A stretch of 64,000 bases of DNA from Clostridia bacterium (GCA_014804995.1 JAAUYS010000197.1:22077-86076), one strand, 5' to 3'. Shown: positions 33,350 to 42,136, numbered from the stretch's first letter. Numbers and translations: made by a program. Notes: generated by a model not told the origin, from the sequence alone.

Positions 33350-36196
33350 ATGACATTCTTTAATCCCTTACATCCAGAATTAAACGCAGATAATGAAAAA
33401 GCTCAAGTTGAGGTTCCCGCGCGGAATGAACTTTTGGAGAAGCACTTTGAGATAATTAAAAAATTATCTGGATCCTTAGATTTAAATACTACCTCTATTG
33501 ATTCAACGAACGAGCAGGAGGGTTCTCTGTCTGAAATCGATCAGATCTTTGTGTCAGTTCCAACAAATATCAGTATTGATGTGGTTGTAGAAAACAAGCG
33601 CATCAAAGAAATATCTGATGGTAACGCACACTATTGCGTCGGTGAGGACAGTAATAAATACAAGGATTGCATTGATACATTTAACGAGATTATTTCTCCT
33701 AATACTGAATTGGGGCTGGAAGCATCTTCAAAACGCTCGTTGATTCTTCGTCCATATTGGAAAGATGGAACAATTAAGAACTTTTTATGTTTAAAGCCTA
33801 TTGATATTATCGCCTCAAACCATTATAGTATCGCATTGGGCGGACCTGGATCGGGGAAAAGCACATTGCTAAAATATCTGTCGGTATTATTAGCAAAGCA
33901 ATATTATAGTGATTCCGATTTGCTGAAGCAAGATGCTTATTCCAAGTTCTTCTTCAGACAAAAATATATTCCTGTTTTTGTACAATTGCGTCAGTTGTTT
34001 ACTGTCATAGACATTGTCCAAGATCCAATAACGAATATAACGGAAAATGCATTGCTGCAATTTTTGTTTGATAAACCAGAATATGAAAATAAATGGAGAG
34101 AGTTAGGCAACCTACTTGCCCAAAATAATGTTATTCTGTTTTTTGATGGCATTGACGAAATATTTGTCGGGAACGTACGTCAAGTTGTGCAGAGGCTTGT
34201 AAGGGTAGCAAAAGAAATCAACCCTGATGTTAAAATTGTTTTTTCAAGCAGAAAAGAAAGCTATTCTACTTGGCAGTTGAACGATTTTATGGCATTTGAA
34301 TTATGTCCTATTGACAAGCCGTGCCAACAACTTTTGGCACGGAAAGTTTTAGAGACATATCTTTTCCCTGATTTTGACGAAAAATATAAAACTCTTATCG
34401 AGCAATTGAACCATTGCGGATTGGATGAACGCATAGTTGGAAATCCGTTATTTCTATCTCTAATGGTTGTTATATACGCCGTAAATGGTGAATTGCCCGA
34501 TCAGAAAAGCGTAATGCTTGATCAAAGTATTAAATTTTTGATAAGGCGTTGGCAAGCAAAGATATCGAGCACGAATACAAATAACAACTACGAAGTGGAT
34601 CAGCTGTATGCTGCTTTAAAGGGTATTGCTTATTTCACTATAAATGATGTCGCTTTAAACGCCAATCCGCTGATTATAAGAAAAGAAACAATTCTCACCG
34701 CATTAGAGGCACTTGTAGCCCGAAATGCTCTTGACGCTTTTATTACAAATAACGACATTATTGCAAAGCGAGAGATGCTTTTGAAATGCTTGCAGGATAG
34801 CGTGGGTGTTATTGTTCCATCTGTGGCAACAGACCAGTTTGAATTTTCTCATAGGCACTTTCAAGAGTATCTTGTAGCCAGTAAAATTGTTGAACAGCCC
34901 GACTTGCAAAAGTTTTTATTGGACATAATCATTTCCAATAAAGGTGTTCATCAAGAGATATATTTTATGGTTATAGAAATACTCTTTGACAAGGCTGAGT
35001 ATTTAAAAATTTGGTCTCTGCTGCAATATTTTATGTGTAGTAAACGTTTTAGTGCAGTAGATGATACTTTAAAAGCCTGGATAACGTGGTTTTGTTGCAG
35101 AGTGGTTGCATTAAGAGATTATACATTGTTAGAAACGGCCGCTGAAAACGACTTTATGACTCAAAGTGTTTTAACAACTCTCAACAAGTACACAAATACT
35201 TTAATTTCTACAACGAATGAACTGTCTCTTAAACAACGAATCGAGTGCGCGAGATTTTTGGGTGAGATTCAGGAAAAAGTAGAATTAAAAACGCAAACGG
35301 ATTTTGCCACTGACATAGCACAAGAATTGGGTGATAAACGCGAGGGAGTAGCATTAAACAAAGACACTTTGCCGGATATCATTTGGTGTAACATACCTGA
35401 GGGTGATTTTACAATGGGTATCACCGACGAAGAGGTAAAAATTATTCAATGCGACCATCCGGATTCGGACTTCAGCCGTGAGCAGCCTTGCGTTGGCTTG
35501 CATATAAAAGAATTTGAAATCAGTAAATATCCTATTACTATAGCGCAGTTTATGGCCTTTGTGGAAGCCGGAGCATATGAGAACCGTGAGTATTGGCAAT
35601 GGTCAGAAGTTAGCAAGGAGTGGTTTGAAAAAGTAGGTTCAAAAAAAATAGATCCGGCAAAGGGTTTCCAAAAGCCCAATGTGATAAACGCTCCAATTGT
35701 GGATATATCATGGATAGAGGCCGTAGGATTTTGCGTGTGGTTAGGCAAGCTTACAAATACAAAAATTCGATTGCCGTATGAATCTGAATGGGAATATGTG
35801 GCAAAAAGACATTATCGTACATATAGCTATTCTGAAGAGTTTGAAGTCGAAAAGTATGTCAGCAGGCGGCTAGGCTTGGAGGCGGCTGCGCCGGTGGGAG
35901 TCCATATGTGCGAATATGAAAATTATCCAAGCGATTTAACTGGTAACATTTGGGAATGGACACAAACTTTGATTCCAATAGATCAGGAGCATCTTAAGGA
36001 CTACATCCGCCTACAATCCAAGAGAGATATAGAGCTTTCATCAAAGGAGCTTAATAAGGATTCCCGCATGGTTGCAAGAGGTGGCTCGTTTTTAAATGTG
36101 GCATTTCAGGACAGAAACAGCTATCGTGGAAGGGATTATATCTGGAACCACATCACTAGGAGACAGGGATTCCGTATAGTAAAGGAGCATACCTAA
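33350..36196 (+). CDS. NACHT NTPase fused to a formylglycine-generating-enzyme-like (SUMF1/FGE) domain
   Basis: 948 residues. N-terminal ~140 residues are unassigned. A NACHT/STAND NTPase follows: Walker A GGPGSGKST near residue 164, Walker B VILFFDGIDEI near 262-272 and sensor KIVFSSRKESY. A helical region (about 390-670) resembles the winged-helix/HEAT part of NACHT proteins (FSHRHFQEYLVASKI). Residues ~677-948 form an FGE-sulfatase domain (IPEGDFTMG, FEISKYPITIAQFMAFV, RLPYESEWEYVAKR, DLTGNIWEWT, RGGSF, GFRIV). NACHT proteins often act in phage defence, and FGE domains there may sense ligands. No reverse transcriptase or template repeat suggests diversification here. Confidence 0.88.
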   Translation: MTFFNPLHPELNADNEKAQVEVPARNELLEKHFEIIKKLSGSLDLNTTSIDSTNEQEGSLSEIDQIFVSVPTNISIDVVVENKRIKEISDGNAHYCVGEDSNKYKDCIDTFNEIISPNTELGLEASSKRSLILRPYWKDGTIKNFLCLKPIDIIASNHYSIALGGPGSGKSTLLKYLSVLLAKQYYSDSDLLKQDAYSKFFFRQKYIPVFVQLRQLFTVIDIVQDPITNITENALLQFLFDKPEYENKWRELGNLLAQNNVILFFDGIDEIFVGNVRQVVQRLVRVAKEINPDVKIVFSSRKESYSTWQLNDFMAFELCPIDKPCQQLLARKVLETYLFPDFDEKYKTLIEQLNHCGLDERIVGNPLFLSLMVVIYAVNGELPDQKSVMLDQSIKFLIRRWQAKISSTNTNNNYEVDQLYAALKGIAYFTINDVALNANPLIIRKETILTALEALVARNALDAFITNNDIIAKREMLLKCLQDSVGVIVPSVATDQFEFSHRHFQEYLVASKIVEQPDLQKFLLDIIISNKGVHQEIYFMVIEILFDKAEYLKIWSLLQYFMCSKRFSAVDDTLKAWITWFCCRVVALRDYTLLETAAENDFMTQSVLTTLNKYTNTLISTTNELSLKQRIECARFLGEIQEKVELKTQTDFATDIAQELGDKREGVALNKDTLPDIIWCNIPEGDFTMGITDEEVKIIQCDHPDSDFSREQPCVGLHIKEFEISKYPITIAQFMAFVEAGAYENREYWQWSEVSKEWFEKVGSKKIDPAKGFQKPNVINAPIVDISWIEAVGFCVWLGKLTNTKIRLPYESEWEYVAKRHYRTYSYSEEFEVEKYVSRRLGLEAAAPVGVHMCEYENYPSDLTGNIWEWTQTLIPIDQEHLKDYIRLQSKRDIELSSKELNKDSRMVARGGSFLNVAFQDRNSYRGRDYIWNHITRRQGFRIVKEHT

Positions 36197-36576
36197 TGAG
36201 TTTTTTTGTAATATCAAAAGAAGGTAATGGCCCGGTTTTCAGAAAAGGAGACTATGCTGAGCTGTGCTATGAGATTCGTATCGCATGCGAAAACCCTCCA
36301 GAAGCCAAATGTAAGGGATGCCATGAGGGAACTCGTCCGAGAGATCCCGCAGAGAAAGGTGTTGCATGCGTTTACATTGGTGATGGGCAGGTGCACAAGT
36401 TTATCGATGATGCCTTATCAAGTGGACAATTTCGGCATGGAAGTGCAATTCTATTTTATTTATCTGCAGAGGATGCCTTTGCAGATGTCGGTGCGGATAA
36501 CCGTGTGGGACCAAATAGTGCACTTTGCGTTCGCATTGAGGAAGTATCGTTTAATTCATATGGTAAGAACAAATAA
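36196..36576 (+). CDS. FKBP-like small protein
   Basis: 126 residues. The ATG overlaps the NACHT-FGE stop (TAATG), implying tight translational coupling. The pattern GPVFRKGDYAELCYEIRI, then VYIGDGQVHKFIDDALSSGQ, FRHGSAILFYLSAEDAFADV and PNSALCVRIEEVSF follows the FKBP-type peptidyl-prolyl isomerase core (GD.V.V.Y.., F.lG..qvi.g...aL..m..G, i....aFG, iPp.s.l.f.vel..i). A CKGCHEG insert replaces the usual dG..FDs segment, and aromatic pocket residues are only partly kept, so it may be a binding module rather than an active isomerase. The overlapping frame at 36227-36592 is less convincing. Confidence 0.6.
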   Translation: MSFFVISKEGNGPVFRKGDYAELCYEIRIACENPPEAKCKGCHEGTRPRDPAEKGVACVYIGDGQVHKFIDDALSSGQFRHGSAILFYLSAEDAFADVGADNRVGPNSALCVRIEEVSFNSYGKNK

Positions 36577-36602
36577 TCCAATAGGTTTTTAGAATCATTG
36601 AT

Positions 36603-37115
36603 ATGAAAGCGTTATCAAAAAACATGTTTCGTTTAAGAAAAATTTTCCATAAATGTCTTCCTAGAACGGGTGCTTTAGGAAGAATGGTTGAGTTAACGAT
36701 TAAAAAAACATCGCATACTCAGCTTGGAAATAATCTTCGGATTGCTTCATTTGGCACGCTTCGGGTTTATGGAAATGCCACGCTGCACATAGGCGAAAAT
36801 TTTCAATCTAATAATGGCTTGATGCTGATTTGTCGAAATCAAGTAAAAATTGGGCGAGACGTTACAATTGGTCCCAATGTTTGTATCGTGGATTTTAATC
36901 ATGATTTCAACCATGAAAATTTGCGGGATAATTTTATAATGGGCTCTGTAGAAATAGGCGACAATGTTTGGATTGGCGCAAGCGTCATTATCTTTCCGAA
37001 TAGCGTGATAGGCAACAATTGTGTGATTGGCGCAGGTAGTATTGTCACAGGAACAATACAGGATGGGACAATATATTTTAATCAAATACAAAAAGTTCAA
37101 AAAAATAAGAGTTAA
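36603..37115 (+). CDS. Hexapeptide-repeat acyltransferase (LbH, maltose/galactoside acetyltransferase type)
   Basis: 170 residues. From about residue 45 the sequence shows left-handed beta-helix hexads (IGENFQSNNG, VKIGRDVTIGPNVCIVDFNH, VEIGDNVWIGASVIIFPNSV, IGNNCVIGAGSIVTG). FNHDFN contains the catalytic-type histidine of this acetyltransferase family. It probably transfers an acetyl or other acyl group from CoA to a sugar. ATG 36603 has a weak ribosome-binding site; ATG 36624 is an alternative. It begins the carbohydrate half of the island, 26 nt after the FKBP-like gene. Confidence 0.82.
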   Translation: MKALSKNMFRLRKIFHKCLPRTGALGRMVELTIKKTSHTQLGNNLRIASFGTLRVYGNATLHIGENFQSNNGLMLICRNQVKIGRDVTIGPNVCIVDFNHDFNHENLRDNFIMGSVEIGDNVWIGASVIIFPNSVIGNNCVIGAGSIVTGTIQDGTIYFNQIQKVQKNKS

Positions 37116-37161
37116 TAATTCGATGTTTTAATATCAAGAGAAATAAAAAAAGAGGTGTTTT

Positions 37162-38127
37162 ATGAAACAACTTAAAGGCATTGCACTTGGAACCTTCCCA
37201 TTCGCTAATGTATTCGGAAAAATCGATGAACATACGGCTTCGCAGATTTTACGTCAATACATTGAGTATGGCGGTGAATTCATTCATGTTTCACTCGTCT
37301 ATAACAACGGCGCAGTGGAAGAGCTCCTCGGGAAGGAATTGAAGAAGTATCCCCGAGATTCCTATAAGATCATGGCTTGTTGCGGATGGTCGATGAACAA
37401 CGGAGTTACTAAATTAAGTGGTAAGAAAGAAGATGTGGAGGCTTGCTGCAACGGAGCCTTGCAAAGATTGGGATTGGATCATTTGGATGTTTTGATGTCT
37501 CATGCTCCTGATTCGCAGACGCCATTCGAGGAAACGATTGACGCGATGGACCGCCTTAAAAGGGCGGGCAAATGCTCAGAATTGTGTGTATCAAATGTCT
37601 CGCTGGAAATGCTCAAGCGATATAATTATAGCGGCGCGGTTAACTATATCCAAAACAGATTTAGCTTATTAAATCAGTCGCTGAGCAAGGAGCTTATCGA
37701 CTATTGCACGGGAAATGATATAAAAATAACGACGTATCAAACTGTAGAAAGGGGATTATTGTCAGACCGTGTAATTAAAGGATTAGATTTCACGGCCACT
37801 GATTTGCGCGCTAAAAAGCCCGAGTTTGCTGAATCGATTCAATCTGAAATCGGAAAATGGATCAGCAAGGAAATTAAACCCATAGCCAACGACGAGGGTG
37901 TTCCCGTCTTGTCGCTTGTTTTGAGATGGACGTTGCAAAATCAACCTATTAATGCTATATTGTGCGGTATCTCTAAACCCGCGTATTTCTCAGATTATCT
38001 TTCTGTTGCAAAGGATATGCTTTCTACAGAAACAATTGCAAGAATTAATCAGGCTTACGATAAATTCTCGTCTTATATAGAGGAGAAATACCAGAAGAGT
38101 ATTCGTGCCTTCATGGGTTTAGCTTAA
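37162..38127 (+). CDS. Aldo/keto reductase family protein
   Basis: 321 residues with an AKR TIM barrel: GIALGTFPFANVFG at the start, FIHVSLVYNNGAVEELLGKE where the usual D..Y pair is partly altered, RLGLDHLDVLMSHAPD, GKCSELCVSNVS and NYIQNRFSLLNQSL. NADPH-dependent carbonyl reductase or sugar oxidoreductase is the family role. The canonical catalytic Asp of the D-x-x-x-x-Y motif appears replaced (HVSLVY), so activity may differ from classical AKRs. AAGAGGTG precedes the ATG by 5 nt. It lies between an acetyltransferase and a UDP-sugar dehydrogenase gene, suggesting a nucleotide-sugar or sugar substrate. Confidence 0.85.
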   Translation: MKQLKGIALGTFPFANVFGKIDEHTASQILRQYIEYGGEFIHVSLVYNNGAVEELLGKELKKYPRDSYKIMACCGWSMNNGVTKLSGKKEDVEACCNGALQRLGLDHLDVLMSHAPDSQTPFEETIDAMDRLKRAGKCSELCVSNVSLEMLKRYNYSGAVNYIQNRFSLLNQSLSKELIDYCTGNDIKITTYQTVERGLLSDRVIKGLDFTATDLRAKKPEFAESIQSEIGKWISKEIKPIANDEGVPVLSLVLRWTLQNQPINAILCGISKPAYFSDYLSVAKDMLSTETIARINQAYDKFSSYIEEKYQKSIRAFMGLA

Positions 38128-38159
38128 ATCTGTGGACGTGTCTAAAGAAGAGGACAAAC

Positions 38160-39455
38160 ATGCAAAAGAAAATTTTGATTATCGGCGTTGGTCCGGTTGG
38201 ATTGTCTACGGCGATTGGTTTTGCGCACGCAGGACATGAGCTTATATGCTATGATATCGATAAAGAACGTATCGATGCATTGAAAAATGGAATCGCTCCT
38301 TTTTACGAGAGGGATTTACAATATACTTTAAGTATGCACGCAGATAAAATCCTTTTTACTGATAACTTAAAGGAGGCTTTTCAAGATTCGAATATTTTCT
38401 TTATATGCGTTGGAACACCGATTGGACACAATAATAGTGTAGACATGACTGCCATTTGGAACTCGATTGACATTATTGCAAAAAATGTAAAACATGATTC
38501 AACGATTGTTATTAAGTCTACAGTGCCAATTGGAACCAACAAAAAGGTTGTCCATTACATAGATAAATTGGGTCTCAAATACAAGATAGGTGTTGTCTCT
38601 AATCCTGAATTTTTGGCGCAAGGCACATCGATACAGGACACCATTAAGGCGACGCGAATCGTTATAGGTTGCAATACGCCACAGCTACGTGAGCTTATGC
38701 TGAACATTTACGATAAATTCAGTGGAGAGAAAATCGTTACCACACCTGAAAGCGCTGAGCTTATAAAATATGAATCAAATTGCTATTTGGCAATGCGTGT
38801 ATCATTTGTGAATGACCTTGCACATGTTTGCGATTTGGTTGGGGCAGATGTAACGTCCGTTTTGAAAGGTGTTACATTAGACCCGCGTATCGGTACGCGT
38901 TATTTTGAGCCCGGTTTGGGGTATGGCGGTTCATGCTTCCCGAAGGATACGATTTGCTTCCATAATCAAATTCAAAGCGAATACGGTTATGAACAGGAAC
39001 TTATTGAGGCGACCATCGATATAAACAGTAGACATGTGCTGCGCTTGTGCAGAAAAATGATGGACAATTGTGGTGGCAGCATCATGAATAAGAAGGTCAG
39101 TGTTTTGGGAATGTCGTTCAAAAAAGACACGGATGATGTGAGGAACTCGCTAGCTGTCAATATTGTTTCATATCTCATTTCCAACGGTGCAATTGTTTCT
39201 GTATGGGATCTCAAGGCAATGGAAAATGCAAAAAAGATATTCCAAGACAGTGTAATTTATGCCAATTCGCTTGATGAGGCCATTGCTGCAAGTGATATTA
39301 TCTTTATTGCGACAGATTGGAATGAAATTGTGGATGGTCCACTCGATCGGTTTTGTAATAAAAGCGTGTATGACGGCAGAAACTGCTTTTTAAATCGAAA
39401 GGAAGAAATTACTTTCAATTACTACTATGTTGGTGGCACAATCAGTGAAAAATAA
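38160..39455 (+). CDS. UDP-glucose/UDP-HexNAc 6-dehydrogenase family protein
   Basis: 431 residues. Rossmann start KKILIIGVGPVGLSTAIGFA, then VGTPIGHNNSVDM, KSTVPIGTNKK, SNPEFLAQGTSIQDT, the central NAD(P)-dehydrogenase dimer helix and the catalytic cysteine Cys259 in GYGGSCFPKD. C-terminal domain LGMSFKKDTDDVRNSLAV is complete. The enzyme oxidises C6 of a UDP-hexose to the uronate; glucose versus GlcNAc or ManNAc cannot be decided by eye, but the adjacent 2-epimerase favours a HexNAc. AAGAGGA precedes the ATG. The 3' end overlaps the epimerase gene by 29 nt. Confidence 0.93.
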   Translation: MQKKILIIGVGPVGLSTAIGFAHAGHELICYDIDKERIDALKNGIAPFYERDLQYTLSMHADKILFTDNLKEAFQDSNIFFICVGTPIGHNNSVDMTAIWNSIDIIAKNVKHDSTIVIKSTVPIGTNKKVVHYIDKLGLKYKIGVVSNPEFLAQGTSIQDTIKATRIVIGCNTPQLRELMLNIYDKFSGEKIVTTPESAELIKYESNCYLAMRVSFVNDLAHVCDLVGADVTSVLKGVTLDPRIGTRYFEPGLGYGGSCFPKDTICFHNQIQSEYGYEQELIEATIDINSRHVLRLCRKMMDNCGGSIMNKKVSVLGMSFKKDTDDVRNSLAVNIVSYLISNGAIVSVWDLKAMENAKKIFQDSVIYANSLDEAIAASDIIFIATDWNEIVDGPLDRFCNKSVYDGRNCFLNRKEEITFNYYYVGGTISEK

Positions 39456-40587
39456 AGATACAAGCAAAAAAATCCGAGTTGTTGTCGTTGGGGGAATAAG
39501 AACCCATTATATTAAAATTCACGCCATTCAAAAAGTATTTTCAAAGTTCTCTGCAGAGCTTCAAGATCGGTTTGAGATAATTTATGTCAATGTAGGGCAA
39601 CACTATGATTATGCTTTAACTTGCCACATAGAGACCTTACACGTTCATTTTGATTATACGCTTCAACATGAATCAAAGAATTCGTATGATATTCTATCGA
39701 CTATTTTCAACCGTTTTGGAGAATTAATAGATACCATATCTTTGAACGGAAAAATTGATTATGTTGTAGTAATGGGCGATGTTGCCACTACAGCTGTTGC
39801 TGCTATGGTGGCTGTTATAAAATCAATCAAAGTAGTACACATTGAAGGTGGCGGCCGTGTTGGAAGAGGTAACGGCAACGAAGAATATTACAGAACAATT
39901 GCCGACCATTGCTCAACACTCTGTTTTGCAAGTACCCAAGAATCTAATAAAAATCTTTTGTCAGAAGGGTTGGGGGTACGCTCCTGTTTTTCCGGTGATA
40001 TCATGTACGACTATGTGAAGGATTATTTTCAAAACGAATCTTTCACAGAGTTTGACTATGTTCTCGAAAACGAACACAAAAGCTACCAACTGGGAAGGCC
40101 GTATATCTTATCATCTTTGCACCATGTCGAAAATATAGATGAGAATTTGTTGCAGAATTTATTTCTCATTTTGAGCGATTCGAAATATGACAGTATTTTT
40201 ATAGCTCATCCGCGAATTAAAAAGTTCATTGCAGACAAACGTATTGATACACGCAAGACCCTTGTTGTTGACGCAATTCCATATCAAGAAAATTTGAAGG
40301 CGATCAAGAATAGTGTTTTTTGTCTTACCGATTCTGGCGGAATACAGAGAGAGGCATATTATTTCAATAAGCGTTGCATTGTTTGTAGTGATTTAACTGT
40401 TTGGAAAACGATTATTAAAACGGGAAGCAATATCCAAATTGGCAAAACCCTGGAAGAGTTGAAGCGTGGCATCCAGTGGGCCGAAGAAAATGCAACTGTC
40501 GATTATAAGTACAATGGCTGCTTTGGCGATGGGCAAGCAGTTCAAACGATTTTTAAAACTATTGTAAAACATTATGAAACTGTCTGA
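39427..40587 (+). CDS. UDP-N-acetylglucosamine 2-epimerase family protein
   Basis: 386 residues of the GT-B-like UDP-GlcNAc 2-epimerase family (WecB/NeuC/WbpI group). Landmarks: VVVVGGIRTHYIKIHAIQKV (usually GTRPEhIK), VMGDVATTAVAAMVAVIKSI, VVHIEGGGRVGRGNGNEEYY (usually EAGLR), SLHHVENIDE and LTDSGGIQREAYYFNKRCIV. Several signature residues differ from the classical enzyme (GGIRTHYIK, EGGGR), so substrate may be an unusual UDP-amino sugar. It overlaps both neighbours (29 and 14 nt), showing a tight operon with the dehydrogenase and the LpxD-like acyltransferase genes. Confidence 0.87.
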   Translation: MLVAQSVKNKDTSKKIRVVVVGGIRTHYIKIHAIQKVFSKFSAELQDRFEIIYVNVGQHYDYALTCHIETLHVHFDYTLQHESKNSYDILSTIFNRFGELIDTISLNGKIDYVVVMGDVATTAVAAMVAVIKSIKVVHIEGGGRVGRGNGNEEYYRTIADHCSTLCFASTQESNKNLLSEGLGVRSCFSGDIMYDYVKDYFQNESFTEFDYVLENEHKSYQLGRPYILSSLHHVENIDENLLQNLFLILSDSKYDSIFIAHPRIKKFIADKRIDTRKTLVVDAIPYQENLKAIKNSVFCLTDSGGIQREAYYFNKRCIVCSDLTVWKTIIKTGSNIQIGKTLEELKRGIQWAEENATVDYKYNGCFGDGQAVQTIFKTIVKHYETV

Positions 40588-41458
40588 TTTTATTTGTTGT
40601 AATTTAGTGATAGAACAAGATTGCGAATTTGATGCATTCATGAAGCTTGGCGACCATTTTGATGGTCGCGCCGTGACGTTCGTCGAAAATGAAAAGTACA
40701 TTGGTCAAGCTCTTGGTAATAAAAATGTTGTTGGAGTGATAATATGCAAAGCTTTAGGATCGAAAATAAAAAAAAGCCATTTGGGGATTGCATATTCTTC
40801 TTCTCCAAAGGCGTCATTTATTCGCATGAACAATATGATGACTCGCAATGACAGCATAACAAGAATCGGTATTAATTGTAATATATCAAGTACAGCCAAA
40901 ATTCATCCTAAGGGGGTTGTAATCGGCGATAATGTTACGATTGAAGACAATGTAATGATTCACGCCGGTACGGTCATAGGATCTAATAGCTTTGTTGGCA
41001 GGTATAGTGATGTTGGCAGTAATTGCTATGAGAGATGTTTAGATGAAAATGGTAATCATGTAATAGCAACTCATAACGGCGGTGTGCTGATTGGAAACGA
41101 TGTCATTATTGAACAGGGCGTGGTGATTGATAGGGCTCTTTTCATTTGGGACAATACTGAAATTGCAGACCAATGTTACATCGGTCGCGATTCTGGTATT
41201 GCCCACGGATGCAAAATAAATGAAGGCGCATATATCTATCCCAGAGCAGTTTTATGCGGTAATGTAACTGTAGGGAGACACAGTAAAATCGGCATTGGCG
41301 CAATTGTTTCTAACAGGATTCAGGTTGGAGAGTACGCGGACATTAAACTGGGTAGCATTGTCACTAAAAATGTTGATAATAACGAAGCCGTGTCTGGTAA
41401 TTTTGCGATTCCGCATTCCATTTTGATTGAAGCGATAAAAAAGTTAGTGAAGCGGTAA
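40574..41458 (+). CDS. LpxD-like left-handed beta-helix acyltransferase
   Basis: 294 residues. An N-terminal mixed domain (about 1-95) precedes a long beta helix: ISSTAKIHPKGVVIGDNVTI, VMIHAGTVIGSNSFVG, VLIGNDVIIEQGVVIDRALF, IGRDSGIAHGCKINEGAYIY and VTVGRHSKIGIGAIV. The layout resembles LpxD (UDP-3-O-acylglucosamine N-acyltransferase) and related nucleotide-sugar N-acyltransferases; as the organism is probably monoderm, lipid A synthesis is unlikely and a capsule, glycan or small-molecule UDP-amino sugar is more plausible. It is the last gene of the carbohydrate cassette. No glycosyltransferase or flippase gene accompanies it. Confidence 0.82.
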   Translation: MKLSDFICCNLVIEQDCEFDAFMKLGDHFDGRAVTFVENEKYIGQALGNKNVVGVIICKALGSKIKKSHLGIAYSSSPKASFIRMNNMMTRNDSITRIGINCNISSTAKIHPKGVVIGDNVTIEDNVMIHAGTVIGSNSFVGRYSDVGSNCYERCLDENGNHVIATHNGGVLIGNDVIIEQGVVIDRALFIWDNTEIADQCYIGRDSGIAHGCKINEGAYIYPRAVLCGNVTVGRHSKIGIGAIVSNRIQVGEYADIKLGSIVTKNVDNNEAVSGNFAIPHSILIEAIKKLVKR

Positions 41459-41473
41459 TAAACAAGGGATTAA

Positions 41474-41677
41474 CTGGCTTTAATTTATGGTAGTGGCACA
41501 TTAAAACAGATTTATGAGTTGATAAATAAACAAAGCGATATTACTATTGATGAATTGATTAAAACTTCGCACAAGGCGCGAAGAACAGTAGCGCGTGCAA
41601 TAAGTGAGCTGAAAGAGAAAGGTTTTATTGAACGTGTCGGCTCAAAGAAAACGGGCTTTTGGAAGATATTAAAATAA
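41474..41677 (+). pseudogene. Remnant C-terminal winged-helix fragment (AlbA_2/RecG-like regulator)
   Basis: An open frame after TAA 41471-41473 encodes QIYELINKQSDITIDELIKT..RRTVARAISELKEKGFIERV followed by GSKKTGFWKIL. This is the usual end of Schlafen/AlbA_2-domain 'putative DNA-binding' proteins: a winged helix closing with RVGS.K.G.W. There is no ATG, GTG or TTG start in the frame before the helix, and the N-terminal ATP-binding part is absent. It is read as a truncated relic, followed by a functional-looking terminator at 41728. Confidence 0.65.
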
Positions 41678-41727
41678 TATAGTGTCAGGCAAATACCTGA
41701 TACAATAAACAAATTAATAAACGGTTA

Positions 41728-41759
41728 AAGGAAGTCGGAACTAGCTGACTTCCTTTTTT
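41728..41759 (+). terminator. Terminator after the HTH remnant
   Basis: AAGGAAGTC/GACTTCCTT stem with a 10-nt loop and six T. It ends the carbohydrate-cassette transcript. Confidence 0.85.
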
Positions 41760-41818
41760 GTACCCCCAATGTTAAAGTTTGATGAAATTTTTAGTTGTGC
41801 GGTTGTATTTTTGCCTAT

Positions 41819-42047
41819 AAGTGTGCTTGGTTAAGTAGGGGGGGATTTTCTTGAGAAATTTTTGCCTGCGCGTAAATATTTTCGAGAAAAGTGTCCTTGG
41901 ATAAGTGAAGGGAATTTTACGTTAGACCCCGAACTTTTTAAGAAAAGTGTGCTTGGTTATATGGAGGGACGTTCAAATTCTTTCAAGAAATTTCTATTTA
42001 GACCGCCACGTTTTTAAGAAAAGTGTCCTTGGTATAGTAGAGGGATG
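41819..42047 (+). repeat. Four iteron-like direct repeats
   Basis: GTGTGCTTGG or GTGTCCTTGG, followed by a TA-rich, then AGGG segment (consensus AAGTGTSCTTGGTTARGTRG, then AGGGA), starts at 41821, 41891, 41947 and 42023 (spacings 70, 56 and 76 bp). Copies 2-4 are preceded by GAAAA. They lie in the 376-bp gene-free stretch between the cassette terminator and the recombination module. Possible roles are an origin or transfer site, recombinase accessory sites or a regulator array; none is shown. Confidence 0.7.
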
Positions 42048-42136
42048 TTTTAGGGAGGTGGTGCTTATGCGCTATTAACAAGACTTGCAAGCGGTCTATA
42101 AATACTTGCGCCAAATAAACTAAACGGAGGTATAAA

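Noticed and set aside
33350-36196. Diversity-generating retroelement acting on the FGE-like domain
   Set aside because: FGE/C-type lectin folds are common targets, but no reverse transcriptase, template repeat or Avd-like gene is present in the window.
36227-36592. 121-aa plus-strand ORF overlapping the FKBP-like gene
   Set aside because: The 36196 frame is coupled to the NACHT stop and gives an FKBP-like pattern; this frame does not.
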